Source: Pseudomonadota bacterium (GTDB taxonomy: Bacteria > Pseudomonadota > Alphaproteobacteria > Acetobacterales > Acetobacteraceae). From it: DNA of 39,697 nt. The DNA lies in NCBI GenBank assembly GCA_021815825.1, contig JAKAZO010000022.1, positions 1 through 39,697 on the forward strand, in the 5' to 3' direction. A model generated the notes under the pieces. It saw only the letters and a program-made list of their open reading frames with translations, had not been told where the DNA came from and made no database searches. Below are positions 28,077 through 36,780 of the stretch, in pieces. A program made the translations under genes and the position numbers. How positions within the stretch are numbered: the stretch's first letter is position 1; every line of letters starts with the position of its first letter.

Positions 28077-30647
28077 ATGGTCATGGTGCGGCATCCCCAG
28101 GCACAGCGCTTCTCGGCCGAACGCCTGTTCCGGCCTCGCTCGATCGCGGTGCTCGGGCCGGAAACGCCGGTCGGGCACCGGATCCTGGCCAATCTCGCCG
28201 CCGGCACCTTTGCCGGCCCGATCTGGCCTGTGGGTCCAGCGCCGAGCTATTGCGGGCGGCAAGCCTTCCCCACTCTCGCCGCCCTGCCGGGACCGGCGGA
28301 CCTCGCCATCGTGGCGCTCGCCCCGGACGAGATCGCCCCCGCCCTTGCGGAGCTCGGTGGGCGCGGCACCTTCGCCACCATCGTCCCGGGTGTGGTGACG
28401 GGGCTGGCTGAAGCCGCCCGCGCCGCCGGGGTTCGCGTGCTCGGGCCGGGCTCCTTCGGCATCGCGGTGCCGGAGATCGGGCTCAACGCGACCCAGTCCC
28501 ATCTCGCGCCGCGTCCAGGGCGGGTGGCACTCGCAGCCCAATCGGCGGCGCTGGCCCGCGCGGTGCTGGACTGGGCCGAGCCGAACGGCATCGGCTTCAG
28601 CCACATCGTCGGCATCGGTGGCAATGCCAATATCGGCTTCGGCCTGACCCTGGATTGGCTCGCGCGCGATCCAGGCACGTCGTTGATCCTTCTGGACATC
28701 CGGCGCATCCGGAACCGCCGCGCCTTCCTCTCGGCCGCGCGCGCCGCAGCACGCCTCCGGCCGGTGGTGGCGCTGCGCGAAGGCGGACGTCTGGCGGATC
28801 CCTCCGGCCGCGCGGAGGCCACGGTGGACGCCGCGCTGCGCCGGGCCGGCATCCTGCCGGTCTCCGGCTTTGAGGATCTGCTCGCGGCGGCCGAGACCTT
28901 GACCCGCGCCCGTCCGGTACGCGGCGAGCGGCTCGCCATCGTGACCAATGCGATCGGTCCCGGGCACATGGCGGCCGACGCCGCGCTTCGCAGCGGGTTG
29001 ACCCTGGCCGAGCCGGATGCGGCGGTGCGCGGCGCGCTCCATCTGGCGTTGCCGGCGGAATTCAGCGGCGGGCAGGCGGGCGGGCCGGTCTATGTCGGCC
29101 TCGAGGCGCCGACGCGTCTCTCTGAGGCGGCCGCCATCCTCGCCGCCGGGCCCGGGGTCGACGGCGTGCTGGCCGTGCACGCGCCGACCGGGCCGAGCGA
29201 TGACGCCGGGATCGCGGCGCTGGCCGCGGCCGCACAGACCATCAAGGTGCCGCTGCTGGTCTGCGCCATGGGGGAGACCACCGGCGCGGCCCATCGCCAA
29301 CGGCTTGCCGAGGCTGGCATCGCCGTGTTCGCGGCGCCGGAACAGGCGGTGGCCGGGTTCGTCCATCTGGTCCAGCACCGCCGCAACCGCGCCGCCGCGC
29401 GCGAATTGCCGCCGCGCTCGGTCCTGCAGATCACCCCGGACCACGCCCAGGTCGCCGCCCTGTTCGCGCAGGCCCGCGCTGCCGGACGCCGCTCGCTGCT
29501 CCAGGACGAAGCGATGGCCGTGCTGGCCGCCTATGGGGTGCCGATCGTGCCAACGCGGGCGGTGCTGGCCGCCGAGGATGCACCGGTGGCGGCCTCGATG
29601 CTCGGCTACCCAGTCGTGCTCAAACTTCGGCGGGCGACGCGAAGCGGGCCAGGGCAGGTCCGTCTCAGCCTGCGTGACGCGGCGTCGGTGGCGGCAGCGG
29701 CGGCGGGCCTTGCCGGCGAAGGCACGAACGGGCTGATCGTGCAGCGCCAGGTCGGACGGGCCTATCAGGTTCAGATCCGCGTCCAGGAGGACGCCATGTT
29801 CGGGCCGGCGATCGGCTTCGGGTTCGGCGGCAGCGCCGGCGAGGTCATGCCGGAGCTGGCGATCGACCTGCCGCCCCTCAACCTGTCTCTCGCTCATGCG
29901 CTGATGGGCCGCACCCGCGTCGCGCGCCTGCTCGCCGCCCGCAACGATGCGCCGGCGGCAAACGCCGGGGCGGTCGCCGAAACCCTGGTGCGGGTCAGCC
30001 AGCTCATCGTCGATTTCCCGGAGATCGCCGACCTGTCGATCGACCCGCTGTTCGTCGACACGGACGGCGTGCTGGCTGGCGACGCGACGATTGAATTGCG
30101 CGCCGCGGGCGAGCGTGGCTATCTCGCCATTCCGCCCTACCCGGCCGAGCTCGCGGAGCATTGGAGCGGGGGTGGCGAGACGCTGCTGATCCGCCCGATC
30201 CGTCCCGAAGATGCGGAAGCGCACGGCGCCTTCTTCAAGCGGCTGGAGCCGGAGGATGTCCGTTACCGCTTCTTCTCGCCGATGCGCGAGCTCTCGGCCG
30301 AGATGATGGCGCGCCTGACCCAGGTTGACTACGAGCGGGAGATGGCCTTCGTCGCCGTGCGCGAGGCTGCCGGGGAGACGGTGGGGGTGGCGCGCCTCGT
30401 GCGCGAGATCAACGAGACCGAGGCGGAATTCGCCGTCATCGTCCAGCCGGACATGAAGGGCCGCGGCCTTGCGGGGCGCCTGATGCAGCGTCTCTTCGCC
30501 TGGGCACGCAGCCAGGGCATCACCGAGATCATCGGCCAGGTCCTCGCCGACAACGCGCCGATGCTCGCCTTCGTCCGCCATCTCGGCTTCACGGTCCGGC
30601 GCGCGCCAGGAGAGGAGGATGTCATGGAAGCGCGGCTGAGCCTGTAG
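28077..30647 (+). CDS. Acyl-CoA synthetase (NDP-forming)-like / GNAT acetyltransferase fusion (Pat-like)
   Basis: An 856-residue fusion resembling protein lysine acetyltransferases of the Pat/PatZ type. In order: a CoA-binding/succinyl-CoA-ligase-like region (RLFRPRSIAVLGPE to about residue 450), an ATP-grasp-like region (AMAVLAAYGVPIVPTRAVLA, PELAIDLPPLNLSLAHALMG) and a C-terminal GNAT domain (LLIRPIRPEDAEAH, RYRFFSP, and the acetyl-CoA loop PDMKGRGLAGRLMQRLF). The ligase parts look catalytically degenerate: SQSGA is AQSAA, and the usual IxHKSDVGGV loop reads RRATRSGPGQV. That fits a regulatory, non-ligase role. The start is uncertain (ATG at 28077 or 28083; no clear Shine-Dalgarno). It is divergent from the aminotransferase gene. 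Confidence 0.88.
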   Translation: MVMVRHPQAQRFSAERLFRPRSIAVLGPETPVGHRILANLAAGTFAGPIWPVGPAPSYCGRQAFPTLAALPGPADLAIVALAPDEIAPALAELGGRGTFATIVPGVVTGLAEAARAAGVRVLGPGSFGIAVPEIGLNATQSHLAPRPGRVALAAQSAALARAVLDWAEPNGIGFSHIVGIGGNANIGFGLTLDWLARDPGTSLILLDIRRIRNRRAFLSAARAAARLRPVVALREGGRLADPSGRAEATVDAALRRAGILPVSGFEDLLAAAETLTRARPVRGERLAIVTNAIGPGHMAADAALRSGLTLAEPDAAVRGALHLALPAEFSGGQAGGPVYVGLEAPTRLSEAAAILAAGPGVDGVLAVHAPTGPSDDAGIAALAAAAQTIKVPLLVCAMGETTGAAHRQRLAEAGIAVFAAPEQAVAGFVHLVQHRRNRAAARELPPRSVLQITPDHAQVAALFAQARAAGRRSLLQDEAMAVLAAYGVPIVPTRAVLAAEDAPVAASMLGYPVVLKLRRATRSGPGQVRLSLRDAASVAAAAAGLAGEGTNGLIVQRQVGRAYQVQIRVQEDAMFGPAIGFGFGGSAGEVMPELAIDLPPLNLSLAHALMGRTRVARLLAARNDAPAANAGAVAETLVRVSQLIVDFPEIADLSIDPLFVDTDGVLAGDATIELRAAGERGYLAIPPYPAELAEHWSGGGETLLIRPIRPEDAEAHGAFFKRLEPEDVRYRFFSPMRELSAEMMARLTQVDYEREMAFVAVREAAGETVGVARLVREINETEAEFAVIVQPDMKGRGLAGRLMQRLFAWARSQGITEIIGQVLADNAPMLAFVRHLGFTVRRAPGEEDVMEARLSL

Positions 30648-30680
30648 CGACGCCCCCGGGGCAGCGCCCGCCGCGCGGCA

Positions 30681-32660
30681 TCAGGCCGCGGCGCGAACGC
30701 TCAGGCCCTGCATCACGGCGGCGACGGTATGGCCCGTTGCCTCATCGAGGCGGAACTGGATGCGGCTCCGCCCGGCCTCGATGCCGCAGATCCGGCCCTC
30801 GATCGAGGTCGCTCCACCGAACCGGAGCCGGACCGGATGGCCGACCGGCGCGTCGATGGCGCCTTCGACGGCCGCGCCGCCCTGCGACAGGTCGAGGAGG
30901 CGGCGGGGCATGGACACGCCGGCGACGACGAGTTCGACCGGCAGATCACACGTGATCCGCTCGAAGCTTCGCCGCTCGCCAGCTTTTCCGATCGCGGCGA
31001 GAAACTCTTCGACCTCGCCGCGCAGCCGGCCAGCCTGGCCGGTGAGGCCCTCGGCGGAACGGAGCACCTGGGTGGCCGCGGAACCGGTCGCACCGCTGGC
31101 CTCGTTCACCGCGACCATGTTCTGTGTCACGTCCTGCGTGCCCGCGGAAACCTCGGCCGCGCTGCGGGCGATGGACTGGGTCGCTTCCGCCTGCTCATTC
31201 ACCGTCTGGGCGATGGCGCCGGAGGCCTGCTCGACCGCCGCGATGGTGGTGCAGACCTGCGACATGATCCCCGCAGCCTCACGCGCGGTCGCCTGGATCA
31301 TGCCGATCCGCTCCGCGATCTCACCGGTGGCACGGGCCGTCTGGGTGGCGAGCTGTTTCACCTCGTTGGCGACGACGGCGAAGCCCTTGCCCGCCTCGCC
31401 CGCGCGGGCGGCCTCGATGGTCGCGTTGAGCGCCAGGAGATTGGTCTGACTGGCGATCCCATTGATCAGATTGACGATCGTCCCGATGCCGTCGGCCGCC
31501 TCGGCGAGGCCGGTGACGGTATCGCCGGCGCGAGCGGCTTCGCGTACGGCCTCCTGGGTCGTCTCCGTCGCGCGGCCGACCTGGCGCGTGATCTCCTGCA
31601 CCGTGGCCAGCAACTGCTCGGACGCGGCGGCGACCATGGCGACATTGCCGGATGCCTGCTCCGAGGCGGTGAGGACGGCTCCGGCGCGTTGTGACGTGCT
31701 CTCGGCGGCTTCGTGCATCGACCGCGCCGTCCCCTGCAGCCCCTCCGCGGCGGTCGATACCTCCTTCAGGCTGCCGGTGACCGCGGCGTTGAAATCGGCG
31801 GTCAGTTCTTCCAGCGCCGCCGCCCGACGCTCCTTGGCGGTGGCTTCGGCGACGCGCTCGGCTTCCAGCTTTACGCGCTGGACGACACTCGTCCGCAGGG
31901 TCGAAAGCGATTCCGCCATGCGCCCGATCTCCGAGCCATCACGCAGCTCCGGCACGGAGATGTCGAGCCGCCCCTCGGCGAGGTCGAGGATCGCCTTCGT
32001 GATCTGGCCCACCGGGCGCAAGCTGCGGGCGATCGCCCAGCCGATCGCGATCATGCCGCCGAGCAGCACCGCGACGACGAGCGCGATCTCTCCGGTAAGG
32101 CTCCAGAAGGTCCGGTCGATATCGTCGACATAGACGCCCGTGCCGATCACCCAGCCCCAGGGCTCGAAGGCGACGACGAACGAGGATTTTGCGACCGGGC
32201 GGCTCGTCCCAGCCCGCGGCCAGGTATAGTTCAGGAAACCCTCGTGGCTCTGGCGCGCGATGTCCGTGGCACGGACGAAGACAGCGATCCCGTTCGGGTC
32301 ACGGATCCCGTCCGCGGACTTGCCGACCAGTGCCGCGTTCGGATGGGCCAGAATGGTCCGCGAAAAATCATTGACCCAGATGTAGTCATTCTCGCCATAG
32401 CGCAGACCGCCGATGACCTTGAGCGCCGCCTGCTGCGCCGCCGCCTCCGTCATCTCGCCGCTCTGGGCGCGGTGCTGGAAGTCCGCCGCGATCGACGCCG
32501 CAGCCTGCCCGAGATTGCGCAGCCGTGCGTGGTTGGCATCGACCATGCTGCCGTGCAGAAAGCCGAGACCGGCCCCCGTCAGCAACAGCAGCGACGCAGC
32601 GCCGAGCAGAACAAGGGCGTAGATGCGACGCACGATCGACATACGGGCGAGCAGGTTCAT
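30681..32660 (-). CDS. Methyl-accepting chemotaxis protein with sCache and C-terminal PilZ domain
   Basis: Chemoreceptor of 659 residues. In order: membrane segment about 12-34; periplasmic single-Cache (sCache_2) domain about 38-190 with [15 protein letters not shown] and [16 protein letters not shown]; membrane segment 191-213; HAMP about 213-265; a signalling domain with the CheA/CheW tip [20 protein letters not shown]; and a PilZ domain from about 562. The PilZ motifs for c-di-GMP are intact: RxxxR as RSFER (564-568) and DxSxxG as DLSQGG (590-595). The ATG at 32660 has GGAGG 7 nt upstream. sCache_2 domains often bind small carboxylates. A comparable MCP-PilZ is Azospirillum Tlp1, an energy-taxis receptor. 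A CtrA-like box lies upstream. Confidence 0.95.
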   Translation of the reverse strand: MNLLARMSIVRRIYALVLLGAASLLLLTGAGLGFLHGSMVDANHARLRNLGQAAASIAADFQHRAQSGEMTEAAAQQAALKVIGGLRYGENDYIWVNDFSRTILAHPNAALVGKSADGIRDPNGIAVFVRATDIARQSHEGFLNYTWPRAGTSRPVAKSSFVVAFEPWGWVIGTGVYVDDIDRTFWSLTGEIALVVAVLLGGMIAIGWAIARSLRPVGQITKAILDLAEGRLDISVPELRDGSEIGRMAESLSTLRTSVVQRVKLEAERVAEATAKERRAAALEELTADFNAAVTGSLKEVSTAAEGLQGTARSMHEAAESTSQRAGAVLTASEQASGNVAMVAAASEQLLATVQEITRQVGRATETTQEAVREAARAGDTVTGLAEAADGIGTIVNLINGIASQTNLLALNATIEAARAGEAGKGFAVVANEVKQLATQTARATGEIAERIGMIQATAREAAGIMSQVCTTIAAVEQASGAIAQTVNEQAEATQSIARSAAEVSAGTQDVTQNMVAVNEASGATGSAATQVLRSAEGLTGQAGRLRGEVEEFLAAIGKAGERRSFERITCDLPVELVVAGVSMPRRLLDLSQGGAAVEGAIDAPVGHPVRLRFGGATSIEGRICGIEAGRSRIQFRLDEATGHTVAAVMQGLSVRAAA

Positions 32661-32697
32661 CGGGGCACCTCCGGGCGGAAGATCTATCATCGAGCCC

Positions 32698-32713
32698 TGA
32701 ACGTCCGATTAAG
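32698..32713 (-). promoter_or_regulatory. CtrA-like box upstream of the PilZ chemoreceptor
   Basis: On the plus strand TGAACGTCCGATTAAG, matching TTAA-N7-TTAA at 7 of 8 positions. It lies in the 68-bp gap between the SDR stop and the chemoreceptor, 38-53 bp before the receptor ATG, where it could overlap the -35 region. Confidence 0.45.
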
Positions 32714-32728
32714 CCGCCCATCCCGCCG

Positions 32729-33475
32729 TCAGTCCCGCGCGCTGAGCCCCGCCGCCGAGAAGCCCCCGTCCACCGCCAGCACGTGGCCGCTGATGAAGCT
32801 CGCCTCGTCACTGGCCAGGAACAGAGCCGCTCCGGCGATTTCTTCGGGGGCGGCATAGCGGTGCATCGGCGTCACCCGCACCCAGGCGGCGCGGATCGCT
32901 GCGTCGTGCATCGCGGCCACCAACGGCGTATCGACAGGGCCAGGGGCCAGGGCGTTCACCCGTACGCCCCGCGGCGCCAGCTCGGTCGCCATCACCTGCG
33001 TCAGCGTCACCACCCCACCCTTGGCGGCGCCATAGGCGGCGCGACCGATATTGCCGCGCAGGCCGGAGACCGACGCGATATTGATGATCGCTCCCCGGCC
33101 GGCCGCGACCATGGCCCGCGCGCAGGCCTGCGCGACCAGGAACGTGCCGCGCAAATTGACCGCGATCATCCGGTCGAACACCTCGACCGGCGTGTCCAGG
33201 AAGGGAACATCGCGCCCGATCCCGGCGGAGTTGACCAGGCAGTCGATGCGGCCATGGGTGGACAGCACGGCCTCGACCAACGCGACGACGCTCGCCGGTG
33301 TGGCAACATCGCAGGCGAAGGGCGCGATGGCGGCGTCGGCAACGAGCGGCGCGGCCGGCGCGGCCAGGTCGGCGGCGACCACCCGGGCGCCGGCGGCCAC
33401 GAAACGGGCGGCGATGGCGGCCCCGATGCCGGAGAGGCCGCCGGTCACGATCGCCACCTGCCCATCGAGCCTCAT
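32729..33475 (-). CDS. SDR family NAD(P)-dependent oxidoreductase
   Basis: Classical short-chain dehydrogenase of 248 residues: cofactor motif TGGLSGIG near residue 11, NSAG in the fourth strand, catalytic Ser in IASVSG and YGAAK as the Tyr-x3-Lys pair, then PGPVDTPL. Substrate unknown. Its ATG overlaps the stop of the TRAP binding protein gene by 4 bp (ATGA at 33472-33475), so the two are translationally coupled. Together they suggest uptake and oxidation of one substrate, possibly a sugar acid or hydroxy acid (inference). Confidence 0.93.
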   Translation of the reverse strand: MRLDGQVAIVTGGLSGIGAAIAARFVAAGARVVAADLAAPAAPLVADAAIAPFACDVATPASVVALVEAVLSTHGRIDCLVNSAGIGRDVPFLDTPVEVFDRMIAVNLRGTFLVAQACARAMVAAGRGAIINIASVSGLRGNIGRAAYGAAKGGVVTLTQVMATELAPRGVRVNALAPGPVDTPLVAAMHDAAIRAAWVRVTPMHRYAAPEEIAGAALFLASDEASFISGHVLAVDGGFSAAGLSARD

Positions 33476-34470
33476 GCCAGCGGCCCCACCACCGATTCCA
33501 GCGCCGCCCAGCCGGTCTCGCCGAAGCGCTTACGCCAGTCGGCGTAGAATCCGGCCTTGCGCAACGCCTCGCGGAAGGCGGCATGGTCGGTGTCGTTCGC
33601 GACCATGCCCTGGCTCTTCAGCGTGTCGCCCAGACTGGCGTTGAGCTTGACGGTATCGGCGCGTTCCGCCTCCGCGGCGCGGTTGAACTCGCGCCGCACG
33701 ATCTCCTGCAGCGGCGCGGGCAGCGCGGCCAGCGCACGGGGATTGGCGAGGAACCAGAAACCGTCCCACATATGGCCGGTGAATGAGAGGTATTTCTGCA
33801 CCTCGTAGAGCTTCGCGGTCTCGATCAGAGCCAACGGGTTCTCCTGCCCGTCGACGATATGCGTCTGCAGGGCGGAATAGACCTCGGAGAAATTCATCGA
33901 GGTCGGCGAGGCGCCGAAGGCGCGGAACATACTCGTCCAGAGGGGGGCGATGGGGACGCGGATCTTGAACCCGTGCAGATCCTCCGGCAGGCGCACCGGG
34001 CGGGTCGAGGCCGTGATCTGGCGGAACCCGTTGTCCCAGATTTTCTCGAAGGCGGTGAGACCGCGCTTGGCGATGGCGGCGCGGACGAAGGCGCCGACCG
34101 GCCCGTCCATCGCCTGCCAGACCTGATCATAGTCCTTGAAGGCAAAGCCGACGCCGTTCAGCGCCGCTTCCGGCACCAGGGTCGATAGGATCAGGCCGGA
34201 TAGGGTGAAGAATTCCAGCGCGCCGCTGCGGAGCTGGCTCAACATGTCGGTATCCGAGCCGAGCTGGTTGTTCGGGAAGACCTGGATCTCGAGCCGCCCT
34301 TCGGTGGCGGCCTTGATCCGCTCGGCGGCTTCCTGGGCGCGGATCACCTGCGGATGCGTGACAGGCGTATCCGAGCCATATTTGTAGGTGAATTCGGCCG
34401 CCCGTGCGTAGCGGGCGATGGTGAAGACGGGCAGCGCTGCGCCCGTAGCGAGCAATGTTCGGCGTTTCAT
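33472..34470 (-). CDS. TRAP transporter substrate-binding protein DctP family (orphan)
   Basis: Periplasmic solute receptor of a TRAP transporter. The 332-residue protein has an export signal MKRRTLLATGAALPVFTIA with a twin Arg and probable cleavage after ARA. The DctP family blocks are HPQVIRAQEAAERIKAATEG, VFPNNQLGSDTDMLSQLRSG, the carboxylate-binding Arg region LHGFKIRVP, and VYSALQTHIVDGQENPLALI. The ATG at 34470 has GGAGG 7 nt upstream. No membrane subunits (DctQ/DctM) occur anywhere in the window, so it either works with a transporter elsewhere or serves a sensory role. It is the first gene of a pair with the SDR gene. Confidence 0.94.
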   Translation of the reverse strand: MKRRTLLATGAALPVFTIARYARAAEFTYKYGSDTPVTHPQVIRAQEAAERIKAATEGRLEIQVFPNNQLGSDTDMLSQLRSGALEFFTLSGLILSTLVPEAALNGVGFAFKDYDQVWQAMDGPVGAFVRAAIAKRGLTAFEKIWDNGFRQITASTRPVRLPEDLHGFKIRVPIAPLWTSMFRAFGASPTSMNFSEVYSALQTHIVDGQENPLALIETAKLYEVQKYLSFTGHMWDGFWFLANPRALAALPAPLQEIVRREFNRAAEAERADTVKLNASLGDTLKSQGMVANDTDHAAFREALRKAGFYADWRKRFGETGWAALESVVGPLA

Positions 34471-34531
34471 TCTGGATCCTCCCGGCCTTGGCGGATTGTT
34501 CCCGATCGTGGCGACGATGCAAAGTGGTCCG

Positions 34532-35164
34532 ATGACGGGGACGGAGGGGACTTTGCCAGCTGGAGTGCTGCTCGCCGGTGGCAGGGCGCGGCGCATGGGC
34601 GGCGGCGACAAAGCGCTCCTGAGCCTCGGCGGGCAGACCCTGCTCGCCCGCGCCGTCGCCGCCCTGCGTCCACAGGTCGCGGCACTGGCGCTGTCGGCCA
34701 ATGGCGCCGCGGAGCGCTTCGCCGCCTACGGGCTGGAGGTTCTGGCCGATACGGTGCCGGACCAGCCGGGACCGCTGGCTGGCATTCTCGCCGGCCTGCT
34801 CTGGGCCCGGCGCGCGGTACCGAACGCGACCCACCTCCTGAGCGCACCGGCCGACACACCGCTGCTGCCCTCGGACCTGGTCGCCCGGCTCCGCTCGGCC
34901 GCGGCGGACGGGATCGCCTGCGTCGGCTCCGCCGGGCGCATCCACCACGCCATCGCGCTTTGGCCGCTGCGCCTGGCGCCGGAACTCGCCGCCTTTCTCG
35001 CGCGCGGCGAGCACGGCGTCGGCGCCTTCGCCGCGAGCCAGCGCGCGACGGTCGTGTGGTATGCAGGTGGAAGGGTCGACCCGTTCTTCAACATCAACAC
35101 GCCGGAGGATCTCGCCACCGCCGCATCCCTGCTCGTCGCCCGGCCGCCGGGCGGAATCGGCTGA
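34532..35164 (+). CDS. mobA: Molybdenum cofactor guanylyltransferase MobA
   Basis: Transfers GMP from GTP to molybdopterin-Mo, giving the MGD cofactor for DMSO-reductase-family enzymes. About 210 residues with the nucleotidyltransferase signature GVLLAGGRARRMGGGDKALL, LADTVPDQPGPLAGILAGL, the metal-binding block APADTPLLPSD and FFNINTPEDLA near the end. The start is uncertain: ATG at 34532 is used, ATG at 34517 is possible, and a TTG at 34553 has the best ribosome binding site (GGAGG 5 nt upstream). The gene is divergent from the TRAP binding protein gene. Confidence 0.93.
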   Translation: MTGTEGTLPAGVLLAGGRARRMGGGDKALLSLGGQTLLARAVAALRPQVAALALSANGAAERFAAYGLEVLADTVPDQPGPLAGILAGLLWARRAVPNATHLLSAPADTPLLPSDLVARLRSAAADGIACVGSAGRIHHAIALWPLRLAPELAAFLARGEHGVGAFAASQRATVVWYAGGRVDPFFNINTPEDLATAASLLVARPPGGIG

Positions 35165-35178
35165 CCGGATGTTGCCTA

Positions 35179-35226
35179 GCGTCTGTCCGGCGTAGGTGGA
35201 ATCACCGTAGCCGGCTAAACAGACGC
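35179..35226. other. Nested hairpin just after mobA
   Basis: Starting 14 nt after the mobA stop, GCGTCTGT pairs with ACAGACGC, then CCGGC with GCCGG (4-nt bulge on one side), then GGTG with CACC around a GAAT loop. The long interrupted stem is unusual for a simple terminator and has no T tract on the plus strand. Confidence 0.5.
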
Positions 35227-35241
35227 GCAAACAAAGAGATG

Positions 35242-35279
35242 GAGTCTGTCAGGCGCCTCCGTCCGCGCCTGACAGACTC
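35242..35279. terminator. Perfect 15-bp stem-loop between convergent mobA and MFS genes
   Basis: GAGTCTGTCAGGCGC pairs perfectly with GCGCCTGACAGACTC around an 8-nt loop. On the minus strand a T-rich stretch (CATCTCTTTGTTT) follows, so it is best read as the terminator of the minus-strand MFS gene, whose stop is 97 nt away. Confidence 0.65.
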
Positions 35280-35375
35280 GAGACCCATGGGTTTCCGGAG
35301 CACGGTCCGGCCATTCGGGTCTGGATGTCCGCAGCATCAGACCCGGCTGGACAGACCCGCCTGGGCCGACCCGCC

Positions 35376-36728
35376 TCAGCCTTCGGGCGGCTTCTCCAGT
35401 TCGCTGTCATGTCCGAGCGAGAGTGCCAGCAATGCCGCCAGCCCGACCAGGGCGACGATGGCGAGAAGGCCGACGGTGAAGGTGCCCGTGCTGTCCTTGA
35501 TCTTGCCCATCACGAACGGCCCGGCGAAGCCGGCGAGGTTGCCGATCGAGTTGATGATCGCGATGCCCCCGGCCGCCGCGGCCCCGGAGAGGAACGCCGT
35601 CGGCAGGGTCCAGAACACCGGCAGCACGGCGAAAATGCCGAAGCCGGCCACCGAGAAGGCGATCATCTTGCCGGTGGTGCCATCGGTCAGTGTCGCCGCG
35701 GCGACGCCGAAGCCGATGATGAGCGAAGCGAGCGCGACATGCTCCTTGCGTTCGGCCAGCCGATCCGACCGGCGCCCCCAGTAGATCATGCCCACCAGGC
35801 CGACGACGAAGGGGATGGCGTTGACGAAGCCGGTCTGAAGATTCGTCAGCCCGAATGCCTTGATGATCTGCGGCAGGAAGAAACTGAGACCGTAATTGGC
35901 CGCGACGACGCCGAAATAGACGATCGAGAGCAGCAGCACCTTGGTGTCGCCGAGCGCCTCCAGCACCGAGAAATGCCGCGCGTCCTCGCGCTGGCGCCGC
36001 TCCGCCTCCAGGCGCGCCACCAGCCATGTGCGCTGCGGCGCCGAGAGCCAGTGCGCGTCCCCGGGGCGGTCGGTGAGATAGAAGAACACCACGACCGACA
36101 GCACGATCGCCGGCACCGCCTCGAGGATGAACAGCCACTGCCAGCCCTCCAGCCCGCTCACGCCGTCCAGCCCGAGCAGCGCACCGGAGATCGGCGAACC
36201 GATGACGGTGGAGAGCGGGATCGCCGCCATGAAGTAGCCGATGACGCGGGCGCGATAGACGCCGGGGAACCAGATGGTCAGGTAGAAGATGATGCCGGGA
36301 AAGAACCCCGCCTCGGCGACCCCGAGCAGCAGGCGCACGGCATAGAAGGAATTCGCCGAGGACAACCCCGTGGTGGTGGCGATCCAGGGGATGAAGGCGG
36401 TGAACCCCGAGACCAGGCCCCAGGAGAGCATGATGCGCGCAATCCATTTACGCGCGCCGAAGCGCTCCAGGAACAGGTTCGAGGGCACCTCGAAGATGAA
36501 GTAGGCGATGAAGAAAATTCCGGCGCCGAGCCCGTAGGCGGTGGCCGAGAGGCCAAGCGCCTTGTTCATGGTCAGCGCCGCGAAGCCGACATTCACACGG
36601 TCCAGATAGGCGGCGAAGTAGCAGATGATGAGGAAGGGAACGAGGCGGCGCATCACGCGCGTCATCGTCTCCCGTTCGATCTCGGCGGCGCCGCCGGCGG
36701 GCGCAGCACTGGGGTTGGCGATGTCCAC
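35376..36728 (-). CDS. MFS transporter, anion:cation symporter (ACS) family
   Basis: Proton symporter for organic anions of the phthalate/tartrate/hexuronate-permease type. The 450-residue protein has about 12 membrane segments with the ACS signatures YFAAYLDRVNVGFAAL, FIAYFIFEVPSNLFLERFGA with RKWIARIM, and LLLGVAEAGFFPGIIFYLTI. The GTG at 36728 (VDIANPSAAPAGG) is chosen because GGAGGAAG lies 5 nt upstream; the frame could extend to 36824 but that part looks non-coding. It follows the enoyl-CoA/SDR/isomerase genes on the same strand, so an aromatic or hydroxy acid substrate is a reasonable guess. Confidence 0.93.
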   Translation of the reverse strand: MDIANPSAAPAGGAAEIERETMTRVMRRLVPFLIICYFAAYLDRVNVGFAALTMNKALGLSATAYGLGAGIFFIAYFIFEVPSNLFLERFGARKWIARIMLSWGLVSGFTAFIPWIATTTGLSSANSFYAVRLLLGVAEAGFFPGIIFYLTIWFPGVYRARVIGYFMAAIPLSTVIGSPISGALLGLDGVSGLEGWQWLFILEAVPAIVLSVVVFFYLTDRPGDAHWLSAPQRTWLVARLEAERRQREDARHFSVLEALGDTKVLLLSIVYFGVVAANYGLSFFLPQIIKAFGLTNLQTGFVNAIPFVVGLVGMIYWGRRSDRLAERKEHVALASLIIGFGVAAATLTDGTTGKMIAFSVAGFGIFAVLPVFWTLPTAFLSGAAAAGGIAIINSIGNLAGFAGPFVMGKIKDSTGTFTVGLLAIVALVGLAALLALSLGHDSELEKPPEG

Positions 36729-36780
36729 GGTTGCTTCCTCCCGATTGGATTCTTTCGCACCCTTCATTCCTTCACGCGGC

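Noticed and set aside
26709-30581. A 1290-codon minus-strand open frame
   Set aside because: Only the last 397 codons are a gene (class V aminotransferase). The rest is antisense to the ligase-GNAT gene, kept open by high GC codon bias, with His/Arg/Asp-rich noise.
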